This document shows positions 40,852 to 50,272 of a DNA stretch of 64,000 nucleotides, one piece after another (position 1 is the first letter of the stretch; each line of letters begins with the position of its first letter). Below the pieces are notes generated by a model that saw nothing but the letters and a program-made list of their open reading frames with translations, was not told where the DNA came from and did not search any database. This DNA is from Microbacterium hydrocarbonoxydans (GTDB lineage Bacteria; Actinomycetota; Actinomycetes; Actinomycetales; Microbacteriaceae): NCBI RefSeq assembly GCF_904831005.1, contig NZ_LR882982.1, forward strand, positions 124,001-188,000. Direction: 5' to 3'. Both the position numbers and the translations under genes were made by a program.

Positions 40852-41509
40852 CCGCGTCGATGCGGTATCCGACGCCGGGCACGGTGACGATCAGCCCGGG
40901 TTCGCCCAGTCTCTTCCGCAACGAGGAGACGGTGATGCGCACGGCGTTCGTGAAGGGATCGGCGTTCTCGTCCCACGCGCGTTCGAGCAGCTGCTCCGCG
41001 CTGACGACCCCGCCTCCGGCGTCGACCAGCACCTCGAGCACCGCGAACTGCTTGCGGGTGAGGGCGACGTACCGTCCCTCACGGAACACCTCTCGGCGGA
41101 ACGGATCGAGCCGCAGCCCGGCGAGCTCGAGCACGGGCGGACGCGAACGCTGACGGCGTCGATCGAGGGCACGCAGTCGCAGCACCAGCTCGCGCAGCTC
41201 GAACGGCTTCGTCAGATAGTCGTCGGCGCCGATCTCGAACCCGCTGGCCTTGTCGTCGAGGCGATCGGCCGCAGTGAGCATGAGGATCGGGATGCCGCTG
41301 CGGGATGCCACGATCGCGCGCGCGACGTCGTCGCCGGACGGCCCGGGGATGTCTCGATCGAGCACGGCCAGATCGTAGGAGTTGATGCTCAGCAGCTCGA
41401 GTGCGGTCTCGCCGTCGCCCGCGATGTCGGCAGCAATCGCCTCGAGCCTGAGCCCATCTCGCACCGCCTCGGCCAGATACGGCTCATCCTCGACGATCAG
41501 CACGCGCAC
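40838..41509 (-). CDS. OmpR/PhoB-family response regulator
   Basis: 223 residues. The receiver domain has the acidic pair EDE at 7-9, the phospho-acceptor Asp in YDLAVLDRDIPG and the conserved Thr/Ala and Lys (MLTAADR, YLTKPF). The C-terminal winged helix carries VALTRKQFAVLEVLVDAGGGVVSAEQLLERAWD and ITVSSLRKRLGEPGLIVTVPGVGYRI (both in part). It is upstream of and overlaps the kinase gene, and is divergent from the VanY-like peptidase gene, so that gene is a probable target. Confidence 0.95.
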   Translation of the reverse strand: MRVLIVEDEPYLAEAVRDGLRLEAIAADIAGDGETALELLSINSYDLAVLDRDIPGPSGDDVARAIVASRSGIPILMLTAADRLDDKASGFEIGADDYLTKPFELRELVLRLRALDRRRQRSRPPVLELAGLRLDPFRREVFREGRYVALTRKQFAVLEVLVDAGGGVVSAEQLLERAWDENADPFTNAVRITVSSLRKRLGEPGLIVTVPGVGYRIDADADG

Positions 41510-41611
41510 GACAGGACTCCCATGTGCTCAGAGCTTACGCATCCGCGCATATCGCGAGCATATGAAGAAGTGCATACGTCGTCGCAACAGGCCTCTTCGT
41601 TGACTGGACGC

Positions 41612-42214
41612 ATGAACACACGCACCACCCTGACTCGTCCCGGCGTCGTCGCCGCAGTCGCCGCCCTGATGCTCATGGGGCTCGTCGTCGCCGCCCTCGT
41701 GCTCTGGGGGCAGCAGTCGGATGCGGCGGCAGCGGCGCCCGTGTCACGCGCGGCGCTGGGAGACGCCGACGGAATCATCCATGAGGAAGGCGCCGTGTCG
41801 GTCTTCGACGATGCTCCGGCCGTATCGAAGCTCGACTCCGATCTGCTCGCGGCTGTGAGAGCGGCAGCCGACGCCGCAGCCGATGACGGCGTCTCGATGC
41901 ACGTCAACAGCGGCTGGCGCTCGCCCGAGTACCAGCAGCTGCTGCAGCAGGAGGCCGTCGAGCAGTACGGTTCGGCCGAGGAGGCGGCCCGCTGGGTCGC
42001 GACGCCGGAGAACTCCGAGCACGTCTCGGGCGACGCGGTCGACCTCGGTCCGCTCGCGGCACAGGATTGGCTCGCCCAGAGAGGTGCCGAGTTCGGACTG
42101 TGCCAGATCTACGCGAACGAGCGCTGGCACTTCGAGTTGCGTCCCGCAGCCGTGGCGAACGGCTGCCCGGTCATGTACGAGAACCCGACGACCGACCCAC
42201 GCACCCAGCGATGA
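41612..42214 (+). CDS. VanY-like D-alanyl-D-alanine carboxypeptidase (M15 family)
   Basis: 200 residues from ATG 41612. One N-terminal membrane helix (VVAAVAALMLMGLVVAALVLW) anchors it outside the cell. The M15 zinc site reads SEHVSGDAVDLG (SxHxxGxAxD) and ERWHFEL; VNSGWRSPEYQ is the conserved substrate-loop motif. It trims the terminal D-Ala from peptidoglycan stem peptides. Divergent position next to a two-component system parallels VanR/VanS control; the other van genes are absent, so wall maintenance rather than glycopeptide resistance is more likely. Confidence 0.9.
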   Translation: MNTRTTLTRPGVVAAVAALMLMGLVVAALVLWGQQSDAAAAAPVSRAALGDADGIIHEEGAVSVFDDAPAVSKLDSDLLAAVRAAADAAADDGVSMHVNSGWRSPEYQQLLQQEAVEQYGSAEEAARWVATPENSEHVSGDAVDLGPLAAQDWLAQRGAEFGLCQIYANERWHFELRPAAVANGCPVMYENPTTDPRTQR

Positions 42215-42229
42215 GCGCTGCGCTCGCGA

Positions 42230-44743
42230 TCAGAGCCGATTGACGCCCGTCACCGTGACGACGGCGGCGCCTTCCTCATCCGACGCCGCGAGGTCGACGA
42301 CGGCCGAGATGCCCCAGTCGTGGTCTCCGGCCGGGTCATCGAGGATCTGTCGGACGCTCCACTCGGCAGGCCCCTCGGTGAGCAGAAGCAGTTGCGAGCT
42401 GCGGGCGTTCGCACCCGTGAGGATCTCGTCGTGCTCGGCGAAGTATCCGTCGAGCGCGTCAGACCAGGCATCGGCACCGAACGAGGGGTCGAGCTCGCCG
42501 AGGGTCGAGACGTCTTCTCGCGCGGCGAGCTGCACCCGACGGAACAGCTCGTTGCGCACGAGGGTGCGGAAGGCGCGGACGTTCGATGAGAGCCGCTTCG
42601 GCGCCGGCGGCACGATCGGCTCGTCATCCGGTCCGTGGAGGACGCCGTTGACGAGCTCCTCCCATTCGTCGAGCAGGCTCGAGTCGACCTGACGCACCAG
42701 CTCGCCCAGCCACTCGATGAGGTCGCGGAGATCCTCGTCCTTGGCCTCTTCGGGAATCGTCTGCGAGGCCGCGCGATACGCATCGGAGAGGTAGCGCAGA
42801 ACGACACCCTCGGAGCGCGCGATCTTGTAGTACGCGACATATTCTCCGAACGACATGGCTCGCTCGTACATGTCGCGGACGACGGATTTCGGATGCAGCT
42901 CGAAGTCGCGGATCCACGGCTGAGCGGCACTGAACGTCTCGAACGCCGCGGTGAGCAGCTCGTCGAGAGGCTTCGGGTACGTGATCTCCTCGAGCAGTTC
43001 CATGCGCTCGTCGTACTCGATGCCCTCGCGCTTCATGACCGCCACGGCTTCGCCGCGAGCCAGGAACTCCTGCTGACTGAGAATCGCCCGCGGATCGTCG
43101 AGCGTCGATTCCACGATCGAGATCATGTCGAGCGCATAAGAACCGGTGCCCGTGCCGGCCGAAGGATCGGGGTCGAGCAGCTCGAAGGCCGCAAGGGCGA
43201 ACGGCGACAGCGGCTGGTTCAGGGCGAAGTTCGGCTGCAGGTCGACGGTCAGGCGGATCTCTCCGTCGGGCGTCTGCTCGACCACGCCCGATTCGAGCAG
43301 CGTGCGATAGATGCCGATGGCGCGCAGGGCGAGCTCGCGCTGCCTCCTCCTCGGCTCGTGATTGTCATATACCAGGGCGCGCATATTGCCGAAGACATCG
43401 CCGCCACGGCCGATCACGTTGAGCATCATGGCGCTCGTGATCTGCATGTGCGAGGTCAGGGTCTCGGGCTCGGCGTCGATCAGTTTGCGGAACGACGGCT
43501 CGCCCCACGACACGAAGCCGTCAGGCGCCTTCTTGCGCACGATCTTGCGCTTCTTCTTCGGGTCGTCGCCGGCCTTCTTGATCGCGGCGACGTTCTCGCT
43601 CTCGTGCTCCGGCGCCTGGGCGACGACGGTGCCGGCGGTGTCGTAGCCCGCGCGGCCCGCACGCCCGGCGATCTGATGGAACTCGCGGGCGCTGAGCTGT
43701 CGCATCCGAGTGCCGTCGAACTTGGTCAGAGCCGTGAGCAGCACGGTGCGGATCGGCACGTTGATGCCCACGCCGAGGGTGTCGGTGCCGCAGATCACCC
43801 GCAGCAGGCCTCGCTGGGCGAGCTGCTCGACCAGGCGTCGGTACTTCGGCAGCATTCCGGCATGGTGAACGCCGATCCCCGCTCGGAGGAACCGGGAGAG
43901 GGTCTTGCCGAAGGCGGTGGTGAAACGGAAGCCCCCGATCAGCGCTGCGATCTCGTCGCGCTGCTCACGCGTGGCGACCTTCGTGCTCGACAGCGCCTGG
44001 GCTCGCTCCATCGCGGCGGCCTGCGAGAAGTGCACGACGTAGATCGGCGCCTGGCTCGTGCCCAGCAGGTCGTCGATCGTCTCGTGGATCGGCGTCGTCT
44101 CGTAGAAGTAGTGCAGCGGCACGGGCCGTTCGACGCCGGTGACGGATGCCGTGTCGCGGCCGGTCCTGCGGGTGAGGTCGCTCGAGAGCTGCGCCACGTC
44201 GCCGAGGGTCGCCGACATGAGGATGAACTGTGCCTGCGGCAATTCGAGCAGCGGCACCTGCCACGCCCAGCCGCGGTCGGGATCGGCGTAGAAGTGGAAC
44301 TCGTCCATCACGACCTGGTGCACCGCGGCATCCGTGCCCTGGCGCAGCGCCAGGTTCGCGAGGATCTCGGCCGTGCAGCAGATGATCGGAGCATCCGGGT
44401 TGACCGAGGAGTCGCCCGTGATCATGCCGACGTTCGAGGCGCCGAAGACATCGACGAGGGAGAAGAACTTCTCGCTCACCAGCGCCTTGATCGGCGCCGT
44501 GTAGAACGAGCGGCGTCCCTCGACCAGCGCAGCGAAGTGCGCGCCGACCGCGACGAGCGACTTGCCGGTGCCAGTGGGCGTCGACAGGATCAGATTGTTG
44601 CCCGAGACGATCTCGATGACCGCCTCGTCCTGTGCGGGATAGAGGCTGATGCCGGTCGACTCCGCCCATTCGACGAACGCCGTGTAGACGGCATCCGCAT
44701 CGGATCCGTCGGTCAGTGTCGTGTGGTCGAGGATCGCAGGCAT
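42230..44743 (-). CDS. Ski2-like DEAD/DEAH-box RNA helicase with DUF3516
   Basis: 837 residues from ATG 44743 (MPAILDH). Helicase motifs in order are LSTPTGTGKSLVAVGA (I), TAPIKALV (Ia), MDEFHF (II), MSATLGD (III), IYVVHFSQAAAMERA (IV), GTDTLGVGINVP (V) and HQIAGRAGRAGYDT (VI). The C-terminal half (from about 410, KKKRKIVRKKAP onward) matches the actinobacterial DUF3516 extension. The layout is that of superfamily 2 Ski2-like RNA helicases; a role in RNA processing or decay is inferred. It ends 16 bases from the convergent VanY gene. Confidence 0.92.
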   Translation of the reverse strand: MPAILDHTTLTDGSDADAVYTAFVEWAESTGISLYPAQDEAVIEIVSGNNLILSTPTGTGKSLVAVGAHFAALVEGRRSFYTAPIKALVSEKFFSLVDVFGASNVGMITGDSSVNPDAPIICCTAEILANLALRQGTDAAVHQVVMDEFHFYADPDRGWAWQVPLLELPQAQFILMSATLGDVAQLSSDLTRRTGRDTASVTGVERPVPLHYFYETTPIHETIDDLLGTSQAPIYVVHFSQAAAMERAQALSSTKVATREQRDEIAALIGGFRFTTAFGKTLSRFLRAGIGVHHAGMLPKYRRLVEQLAQRGLLRVICGTDTLGVGINVPIRTVLLTALTKFDGTRMRQLSAREFHQIAGRAGRAGYDTAGTVVAQAPEHESENVAAIKKAGDDPKKKRKIVRKKAPDGFVSWGEPSFRKLIDAEPETLTSHMQITSAMMLNVIGRGGDVFGNMRALVYDNHEPRRRQRELALRAIGIYRTLLESGVVEQTPDGEIRLTVDLQPNFALNQPLSPFALAAFELLDPDPSAGTGTGSYALDMISIVESTLDDPRAILSQQEFLARGEAVAVMKREGIEYDERMELLEEITYPKPLDELLTAAFETFSAAQPWIRDFELHPKSVVRDMYERAMSFGEYVAYYKIARSEGVVLRYLSDAYRAASQTIPEEAKDEDLRDLIEWLGELVRQVDSSLLDEWEELVNGVLHGPDDEPIVPPAPKRLSSNVRAFRTLVRNELFRRVQLAAREDVSTLGELDPSFGADAWSDALDGYFAEHDEILTGANARSSQLLLLTEGPAEWSVRQILDDPAGDHDWGISAVVDLAASDEEGAAVVTVTGVNRL

Positions 44744-44819
44744 GGTCTGTCGATCATCCCATCTCCGGCAGGACACCTCCTGCGAAGCGCGCGAGCCCAG
44801 CGAGCGAGCGAACCCCGAC

Positions 44820-45533
44820 TCAGACCGAGGTCGCCGCACGCAGCGCGATGCGGATCATGTCGCCGAAGGTCTGCTCGCGCTCCTGGGCACTGGTCTGCTC
44901 GCCGGTGACGATGTGGTCCGACACCGTGCAGATCGCCAGGGCGCGACGACCGTGGTACGCGGCGAGCGTGTAGAGACCCGCCGCCTCCATCTCGACCCCC
45001 AGCGCCCCGTGCTGCACGAAGGGCTCGGTCAGCTCGGGGCGGGTGCTGTAGAACTGGTCGCTCGAGAAGAGCAGCCCCACGTGCACACCGACATCGAGGG
45101 GTTCGGCCTCGCTCGCCTCGACCGCCGCGCGCAGCAATCCGAAGTCGGCGACGGGGGCGTAGTCGAGTCCGTGGAAGCGCACGCGGTTGATGCCGGAGTC
45201 GGTGCACGCGCCGTTCGCGATGATGATGTCGCGCACCTGCAGCTTCTCCGTGAGAGCTCCGCACGATCCGACCCGCACGATCGTCTGCACGTCGTACTCC
45301 TGGAACAGCTCGGTCGCATAGATGGCCATCGAAGGCTGGCCCATTCCAGAGCCCTGCACCGAGACGCGGTGCCCCTGCCAGGTGCCGGTGAAGCCCAGCA
45401 TCCCGCGGGTCTCGGAGTAGAGCTCTGCATCGTCGAGGAAGTTCTCGGCGATCCACTTCGCCCGCAGCGGGTCGCCCGGGAACAGGACGACGGGGGCGAT
45501 CTGACCGGGCTGTGCGGCGATGTGCGTGCTCAT
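44820..45533 (-). CDS. deoD: Purine-nucleoside phosphorylase, DeoD type
   Basis: 237 residues. VVLFPGDPLRAKWIAENF is the phosphate-binding start of the DeoD family; GSGMGQPSMAIYATEL, RVGSCGAL, GVEMEAAGLYTLAA and CTVSDHIVTGE follow in the expected order, the last holding the catalytic Asp. It splits purine nucleosides to base and ribose-1-phosphate. The gene lies upstream of the helicase gene on the same strand with a 76-base gap. Confidence 0.95.
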   Translation of the reverse strand: MSTHIAAQPGQIAPVVLFPGDPLRAKWIAENFLDDAELYSETRGMLGFTGTWQGHRVSVQGSGMGQPSMAIYATELFQEYDVQTIVRVGSCGALTEKLQVRDIIIANGACTDSGINRVRFHGLDYAPVADFGLLRAAVEASEAEPLDVGVHVGLLFSSDQFYSTRPELTEPFVQHGALGVEMEAAGLYTLAAYHGRRALAICTVSDHIVTGEQTSAQEREQTFGDMIRIALRAATSV

Positions 45534-45639
45534 GGCTTCAGCGTAACCAGGCGCCTCTGCGTGGCGCGTGCGAGCGCAGCACGGGACTTGAGATCATCGG
45601 TACGGATGCGGTGATCGGCACCGCTCAGGAGGGACGATG

Positions 45640-47163
45640 ATGTCCGACCAGATCTTCTTGTACGGGGCACTCGGGCTGTACTTCGCCGGCATGCTGCTCA
45701 TCGGATACTTCGCCTACAAGCGCACGTCCGACCACGAGGACTACATGCTCGGCGGTCGCAATCTGCCGCCGTGGGTCGCCGCGATCAGCGCCGGTGCGGC
45801 CGACATGTCGGGGTGGCTCGTGATGGGGCTCCCGGGCGCCATCTACGCCGCCGGGCTCATCGAGGCCTGGATCGCGATCGGGCTCACGATCGGCGCCTAC
45901 CTCAACTGGCTGCTGGTCGCTCCGCGGCTCCGCGCCTACACCGAGGTGTCTCGCAACTCCATCACGATCCCGAGCTTCTTCGAGAACCGGCTCCGTGACA
46001 CCAGCCGCTCGCTGCGCATCGTCTCAGGCCTCATCATCCTGGTGTTCTTCACGCTGTACATCTCGTCGGGCATGGTCGCCGCGGGGGTCTTCTTCGAGAG
46101 CTCGTTCAACGGCGACTACCTGTTCGGGATGCTGCTCGTCGGCGGCATCACGCTGCTCTACACGCTGTTCGGCGGGTTCCTCGGGGCCTCCCTGACCGAC
46201 GTCGTGCAGGGCCTGATGATGGTGATCGCCCTGATCGTCGTGCCGGTCGCCGCCGTCATCGCGATCGGCGGGCTCGAAGAGACGTCGACGCTGATCACCG
46301 AGAACGCCGGCGAGGGCTTCCTGTCCCTTCTCGGCGGAGGGGCCGTCACGGGCGGAACCTTCCTCGCCATCGTCTCGGCCCTGGCCTGGGGGCTCGGATA
46401 CTTCGGACAACCCCACATCATCGTGCGGTTCATGGCGCTGCGCTCGCCCCAGGAGGCGAAGAGCGCCCGTCGCATCGGCATCTCGTGGATGGTGGTCTCG
46501 ATGTTCGGCGCGATCATCTCGGGACTCGTCGGCATCGCCTACATGGCGCAGCAGGGCATCACCCTCGACAATCCCGAGACCGTGGTGCTGCTGATGTCGC
46601 AGACGCTGCTGCATCCTTTCGTCGCCGGCCTCGTGCTGGCGGCCGTTCTCGCGGCGATCATGAGCACGGTGTCCAGCCAGCTGGTGGTGTGCTCGTCGGC
46701 GCTGGTCGAAGACCTCTACAAGGTGGTGCGCAAGACTCCGCCGTCCGACAAACGGCTGGTGCTGCTGGGCCGCCTGGCGGTGCTCGTCGTCGCGATCATC
46801 GCGATCATCCTCGCGATCACGCCGAACGACTCGATCCTCGGCCTCGTCTCGTTCGCCTGGGCCGGGTTCGGCGCCGCGTTCGGCCCGATCATCCTGCTCA
46901 GCCTGTTCTGGCGCAAGCTCACGAACTGGGGCGCTCTCGCGGGCATGTTCGTCGGCGCGGTCACGGTGTTCGTCTGGAAGGCGCTCGACACCGAGCTCTA
47001 CGAGCTGCTCCCCGCGTTCGTGTTCGCGTTCGTCGCCGCCGTCGTGGTCAGCCTCGTCACGTACAGGCGCAACGACGAGATCGAGACGGAGTTCACGGCA
47101 GCCGAAGCCATGCGGGTGGCGCCGCGGGCCGACGCGGTCGACAGCGCGCGGGCGCGGGGCTGA
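45640..47163 (+). CDS. putP: Sodium/proline symporter (SSS family)
   Basis: 507 residues with about thirteen hydrophobic segments. DHEDYMLGGRNLPPWVAAISAGAADMSGWL (in part) is the PutP signature for Na+ and proline binding, and LGYFGQPHIIVRFMALRSPQEAKSARRIGISWM (in part) the following loop. ATG 45640 is preferred to ATG 45637 because AGGAGGG ends 6 rather than 3 bases before it. The acidic C-terminal tail is short. Proline uptake is the family assignment. Confidence 0.93.
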   Translation: MSDQIFLYGALGLYFAGMLLIGYFAYKRTSDHEDYMLGGRNLPPWVAAISAGAADMSGWLVMGLPGAIYAAGLIEAWIAIGLTIGAYLNWLLVAPRLRAYTEVSRNSITIPSFFENRLRDTSRSLRIVSGLIILVFFTLYISSGMVAAGVFFESSFNGDYLFGMLLVGGITLLYTLFGGFLGASLTDVVQGLMMVIALIVVPVAAVIAIGGLEETSTLITENAGEGFLSLLGGGAVTGGTFLAIVSALAWGLGYFGQPHIIVRFMALRSPQEAKSARRIGISWMVVSMFGAIISGLVGIAYMAQQGITLDNPETVVLLMSQTLLHPFVAGLVLAAVLAAIMSTVSSQLVVCSSALVEDLYKVVRKTPPSDKRLVLLGRLAVLVVAIIAIILAITPNDSILGLVSFAWAGFGAAFGPIILLSLFWRKLTNWGALAGMFVGAVTVFVWKALDTELYELLPAFVFAFVAAVVVSLVTYRRNDEIETEFTAAEAMRVAPRADAVDSARARG

Positions 47164-47171
47164 GTGGCGCG

Positions 47172-47203
47172 GGGCTGAGCGGGCGGATGCCGCGGCTCAG
47201 CCC
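47172..47203. terminator. Hairpin between convergent putP and alkylation-repair genes
   Basis: GGGCTGAGC (47172-47180) and GCTCAGCCC (47195-47203) pair across a 14-base GC-rich loop that contains GGATGC. The right arm overlaps the stop codon of the minus-strand gene. Confidence 0.6.
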
Positions 47204-47865
47204 TCGCGTCGCCGCACGATCTCGCCGATCCAGATCGGGGCGAACGGCGAGGTGCACCCGGGTGCGGTGGGGTAGTCGGCGAGCACCTGCAGGCGCTCAC
47301 CGATCTCGAGCGCCCTGGCCCGCAGCTCCGGGTGGAAGATGCCGATGTTCGCGAGCGTCTCGTTCATCGCCCACTGAAGTCGGGCGGGGGCGTGCGTCAG
47401 GTCGCGCTCGATCAGGTCGAGCAGGTGATCGAGGTCGAGGCCCTCGGCATCCTTCGCCACCCGCACGGTCGTGAGCGACCACGCGGCCGCGGCGACCGTC
47501 GGATCGGAGTCGTCGAACCACCGCAGCCGCAGCTCTTCGGCGAGCGGGGACTTCTTGGCCACGTAGTTCACGAACCAGTCGTTCACCTTGGGCGCCTGCG
47601 TCTGGCGCAGCATCGCGTCGAGCTCGTCGGCGGTGAAGGCGCGCGGGGTGCAGATCAGCAGCGCGAGCAGACGGGCGGCGGTGTCGCCGGTCGCCCAGAG
47701 CTCCTTCGCCAGGGCCTGATCGGTCTTGATGCGCTTCGCCAGCGTGCGCATGCGGCTGAGGTTGATGCCGTGATCGTCGCCGCGCTTCTCGTTCGCGGCG
47801 CGCATCTTCGGGTCCTCGAGGGCGGCGAGCTCTGCGAGGGCTTCGGCAGCGGTCATGTCTGACAT
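47197..47865 (-). CDS. AlkD-like DNA alkylation repair protein (HEAT-repeat)
   Basis: 222 residues, all helical. NLSRMRTLAKRIKTDQALAKELWATGDTAARLLAL and DWFVNYVAKKSPLAEELRLRW followed by AAAAWSLTTVRVAKD are the paired-helix repeats of the AlkD/AlkC superfamily, which flips out alkylated bases for glycosylase action. Overall length agrees with the family. The catalytic Asp of true AlkD cannot be fixed without alignment. ATG 47856 is an alternative start. Confidence 0.8.
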   Translation of the reverse strand: MSDMTAAEALAELAALEDPKMRAANEKRGDDHGINLSRMRTLAKRIKTDQALAKELWATGDTAARLLALLICTPRAFTADELDAMLRQTQAPKVNDWFVNYVAKKSPLAEELRLRWFDDSDPTVAAAAWSLTTVRVAKDAEGLDLDHLLDLIERDLTHAPARLQWAMNETLANIGIFHPELRARALEIGERLQVLADYPTAPGCTSPFAPIWIGEIVRRREG

Positions 47866-47964
47866 GTCACCAGGGTAGGCCCGGAGCGCTTGTCAAGGCC
47901 CGGGCCTCGACGGGCGACCGGCCGTAATCTCGCAGGAGATCGAACTCCGACGAAGGGAAATGCC

Positions 47965-48150
47965 ATGAGCCGCGACAGTGACGACATCAGCACCGACCGC
48001 AACGACATCAGCACGGAGCCGTCGCCCGGCCCCGAGGAGAACGACAACCTCGGCGCCGAGGACAACAAGGGCGAGCCGCCGACGGTCGTGCCCTCGGGCT
48101 CGGGCGACGACGGCGATGGCGATGTGGTCGCCGGCGACGACGAGGACTGA
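47965..48150 (+). CDS. Small acidic disordered protein, function unknown
   Basis: 61 residues from ATG 47965, with GAAGGG 8 bases upstream. It is almost entirely Asp/Glu/Ser/Gly/Pro with two similar pieces (DDISTDRNDISTE) and an acidic end. No fold is expected. The ribosome site and the divergent placement from the AlkD-like gene support translation; I recognise no family. Confidence 0.6.
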   Translation: MSRDSDDISTDRNDISTEPSPGPEENDNLGAEDNKGEPPTVVPSGSGDDGDGDVVAGDDED

Positions 48151-48163
48151 CACCGGCGCCCGC

Positions 48164-49198
48164 TCACTCCTCTTCGACGAGTTCCGCGCGGATGCGTCGG
48201 AGATCTTCCATCAGCGACCCGATCAGGATCCAATGGGTCGACGACGGAGGCCGGATGACCAGCGGCGCCGTCAGCGCGGGGATGGACGACGTCAGGGCCT
48301 CGGGCTCGGGCGACACGTCGGCGATCTGCACCGCCAGCCGCACGTCGTGGCCGGCGCGGCGCAGCTGCTCGGCGATCGCGGCGACGGCGGGCTCTTGGCC
48401 GATCGAGTCGTCGTAGTGGTCGAAGTACGCGCGGGTCATGCCGATCGTCTGCGTCACGATGGGCGACAGGCGCTCGAGCAGAGCACGCATCTCGACGAGC
48501 TCCTCGCGGTGCGTCGAACGGCGGGGATTGAGAGTCAGCGACTCCTCGCCCGCCGCGATGGAGGCCTCTGCGGCATCTTTCATCGGGCGCAGCAGTCGCG
48601 CTTCGAGCAGAAGCTCCTGCAGCCTGGCGGGCGTCTGCGATTCGGGAAGAGCATCGGCGAGTCGGTCGAGGCTCGCGGCGAGCTCTTTGCCGAGCAGCCC
48701 GAGGTCGCGGCGGGCGGGGGCCACCAGCACCGGCGGCACGATGAGCGCATTCACGACGATGCCGATGACCACGCCGATGAGGGTCTCCAGGATGCGTGCG
48801 ATCGCGTAGTCGGGGGTGGACCCGAGGGCCAGCACCAGCATCGCTGAGATCGCGACCTGGTTGCCTGTGCCGGGTGTCGCCCTGAGCGCCCACGCGACGA
48901 GCATCGCCACGACGATGGCGAGCAGCACTATCCAGCTCGGCGACCCGAGAAGCAGGCCCAGCGCCACCGCGATCACCACGCCGACGATCACGCCGATGCT
49001 GCGCTCGAGGGCTTTCGACAGCGACTGGTTGACGCTCGGCTGCACGACCAGCAGCGCCGCGATAGCGGCGAACACCGGCAGCTGGCCCGGGACGACCCAC
49101 CCCGCGAGCAGCCACGCGGCGATCGTGGCCGCGGCCGACTTCACCACCTGCAGCAGGGGCGAGCGCTTCGAAGCGCGGATCGCGGCGTGGATGCGCAT
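48164..49198 (-). CDS. FUSC-family membrane protein (aromatic-acid-exporter-like)
   Basis: 344 residues. Six hydrophobic segments occupy residues about 20-165 (SAAATIAAWLLAGWVV, PVFAAIAALLVVQPSVNQSL, IGVIVGVVIAVALGLLLG and others), followed by a helical cytoplasmic domain. The QPS...SL...A..R..G pattern after the second helix marks the FUSC/AaeB-like family. Members export small organic acids or similar compounds; the substrate is unknown. Confidence 0.82.
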   Translation of the reverse strand: MRIHAAIRASKRSPLLQVVKSAAATIAAWLLAGWVVPGQLPVFAAIAALLVVQPSVNQSLSKALERSIGVIVGVVIAVALGLLLGSPSWIVLLAIVVAMLVAWALRATPGTGNQVAISAMLVLALGSTPDYAIARILETLIGVVIGIVVNALIVPPVLVAPARRDLGLLGKELAASLDRLADALPESQTPARLQELLLEARLLRPMKDAAEASIAAGEESLTLNPRRSTHREELVEMRALLERLSPIVTQTIGMTRAYFDHYDDSIGQEPAVAAIAEQLRRAGHDVRLAVQIADVSPEPEALTSSIPALTAPLVIRPPSSTHWILIGSLMEDLRRIRAELVEEE

Positions 49199-49315
49199 GC
49201 CTGCAACGCTACTCGGCTAGCGACTGCCGTCAGGCGAGATGTCAACCCCGTCGCCAAGACCGGTCGAGCGCCGCTGAATGGGATGACACGACCGACGAAC
49301 AGTGAGGAGCATCAC

Positions 49316-49771
49316 ATGGTGCAGATCATCGAGACCATCGACGTACACGTTCCCATCGACGTGGCATACAACCAGTGGACGCAGTTCGAGAGCTTCCCCC
49401 AGTTCCTCGACGAGGTGGAGTCGATCGTCCAGCTCGACGACACGCACACCCGCTGGAAGGTGAACGTGGGCGGCGCGACGCGCGAGTTCGACGCCGAGAT
49501 CACCGAGCAGCACCCCGACGAGCGAGTCGCCTGGAACAGCATCGGCGGCGAGACCGAGCACGCGGGCGTCGTGACGTTCCACAAGATCGAAGACCTCACG
49601 ACCCGCGTGACCGTGCAGATCGACTGGGAGCCCGAGGGGCTGCTCGAGAAGGTCGGCTCACTGGTGGGCGCAGGATCGCACGCGGTGAAGAAGGACCTCC
49701 AGAACTTCAAGGAGTTCATGGAGAAGCGCGGCACCGAGACGGGTGCCTGGCGCGGAGACGTAGAGGCCTGA
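49316..49771 (+). CDS. SRPBCC-family polyketide-cyclase/dehydrase-like protein
   Basis: 151 residues from ATG 49316 (GTGAGGAGC upstream). IETIDVHVPIDVAYNQWTQFESFPQFLDEVESI is the typical first helix-strand part of cyclase-like START proteins, and WEPEGLLEKVGSLVGAGSHAVKKDLQNFKEFMEK the closing helix (both in part). It binds a hydrophobic ligand or lipid in the pocket; related actinobacterial genes respond to stress. No partner gene is evident here. Confidence 0.87.
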   Translation: MVQIIETIDVHVPIDVAYNQWTQFESFPQFLDEVESIVQLDDTHTRWKVNVGGATREFDAEITEQHPDERVAWNSIGGETEHAGVVTFHKIEDLTTRVTVQIDWEPEGLLEKVGSLVGAGSHAVKKDLQNFKEFMEKRGTETGAWRGDVEA

Positions 49772-49952
49772 GGCCACTCGACACGAGGCTCGAACGGCGG
49801 TCGTCCCATCGCCGTTCGGGCCTCTTTCGCTGCGCCTGGCGGGTGCGCACGGCGGACTAGGGACGTCTCGACCGGGAAGATAGGGCATCCTCCCGATGTC
49901 CTCGGGGTGACTCAGAGCAGATTCTGAAGACATCGCACACCGAGGAGATGTC

Positions 49953-50204
49953 ATGTTCGAGCACCCGTATCTCGCCCACAGGTCGACCCTGTTCGACCAG
50001 GAGCAGCTCGCACGCGCGGCCGAACGCCGCCGCGTGATCGAGGAGCACCCCGACCGGATCCTCCGTCGTCAGCCCGGTCCGATCCGGCGTCTGGTCCTCC
50101 GCGTGCTGCACACGACCGACGCATCGCACGGCGCGGCGACGGATGCCGGTCGGCACGCCGGGCGCCGGGCGCCCGGCGCGTGCGAACCGGCTCCCGCGCG
50201 GTGA
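49953..50204 (+). CDS. Small basic protein, function unknown
   Basis: 83 residues, with CGAGGAG upstream of ATG 49953. It is Arg/His/Ala-rich: RAAERRRVIEEHPDRILRRQPGPIRRLVLRVLHTTD (in part) may form an amphipathic helix that could touch membrane or nucleic acid. I recognise no family. Confidence 0.55.
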   Translation: MFEHPYLAHRSTLFDQEQLARAAERRRVIEEHPDRILRRQPGPIRRLVLRVLHTTDASHGAATDAGRHAGRRAPGACEPAPAR

Positions 50205-50272
50205 TCGCCGGGCCGCGTTCGACAGCAGGCAGCACGATCCCGGATGTCGGCGGGGAGTGGCACGATGAATCC

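Noticed and set aside
39673..42214. Vancomycin-resistance cluster
   Set aside because: Only a VanY-like peptidase and a generic two-component pair are present; no VanH, VanA-type ligase or VanX is seen.
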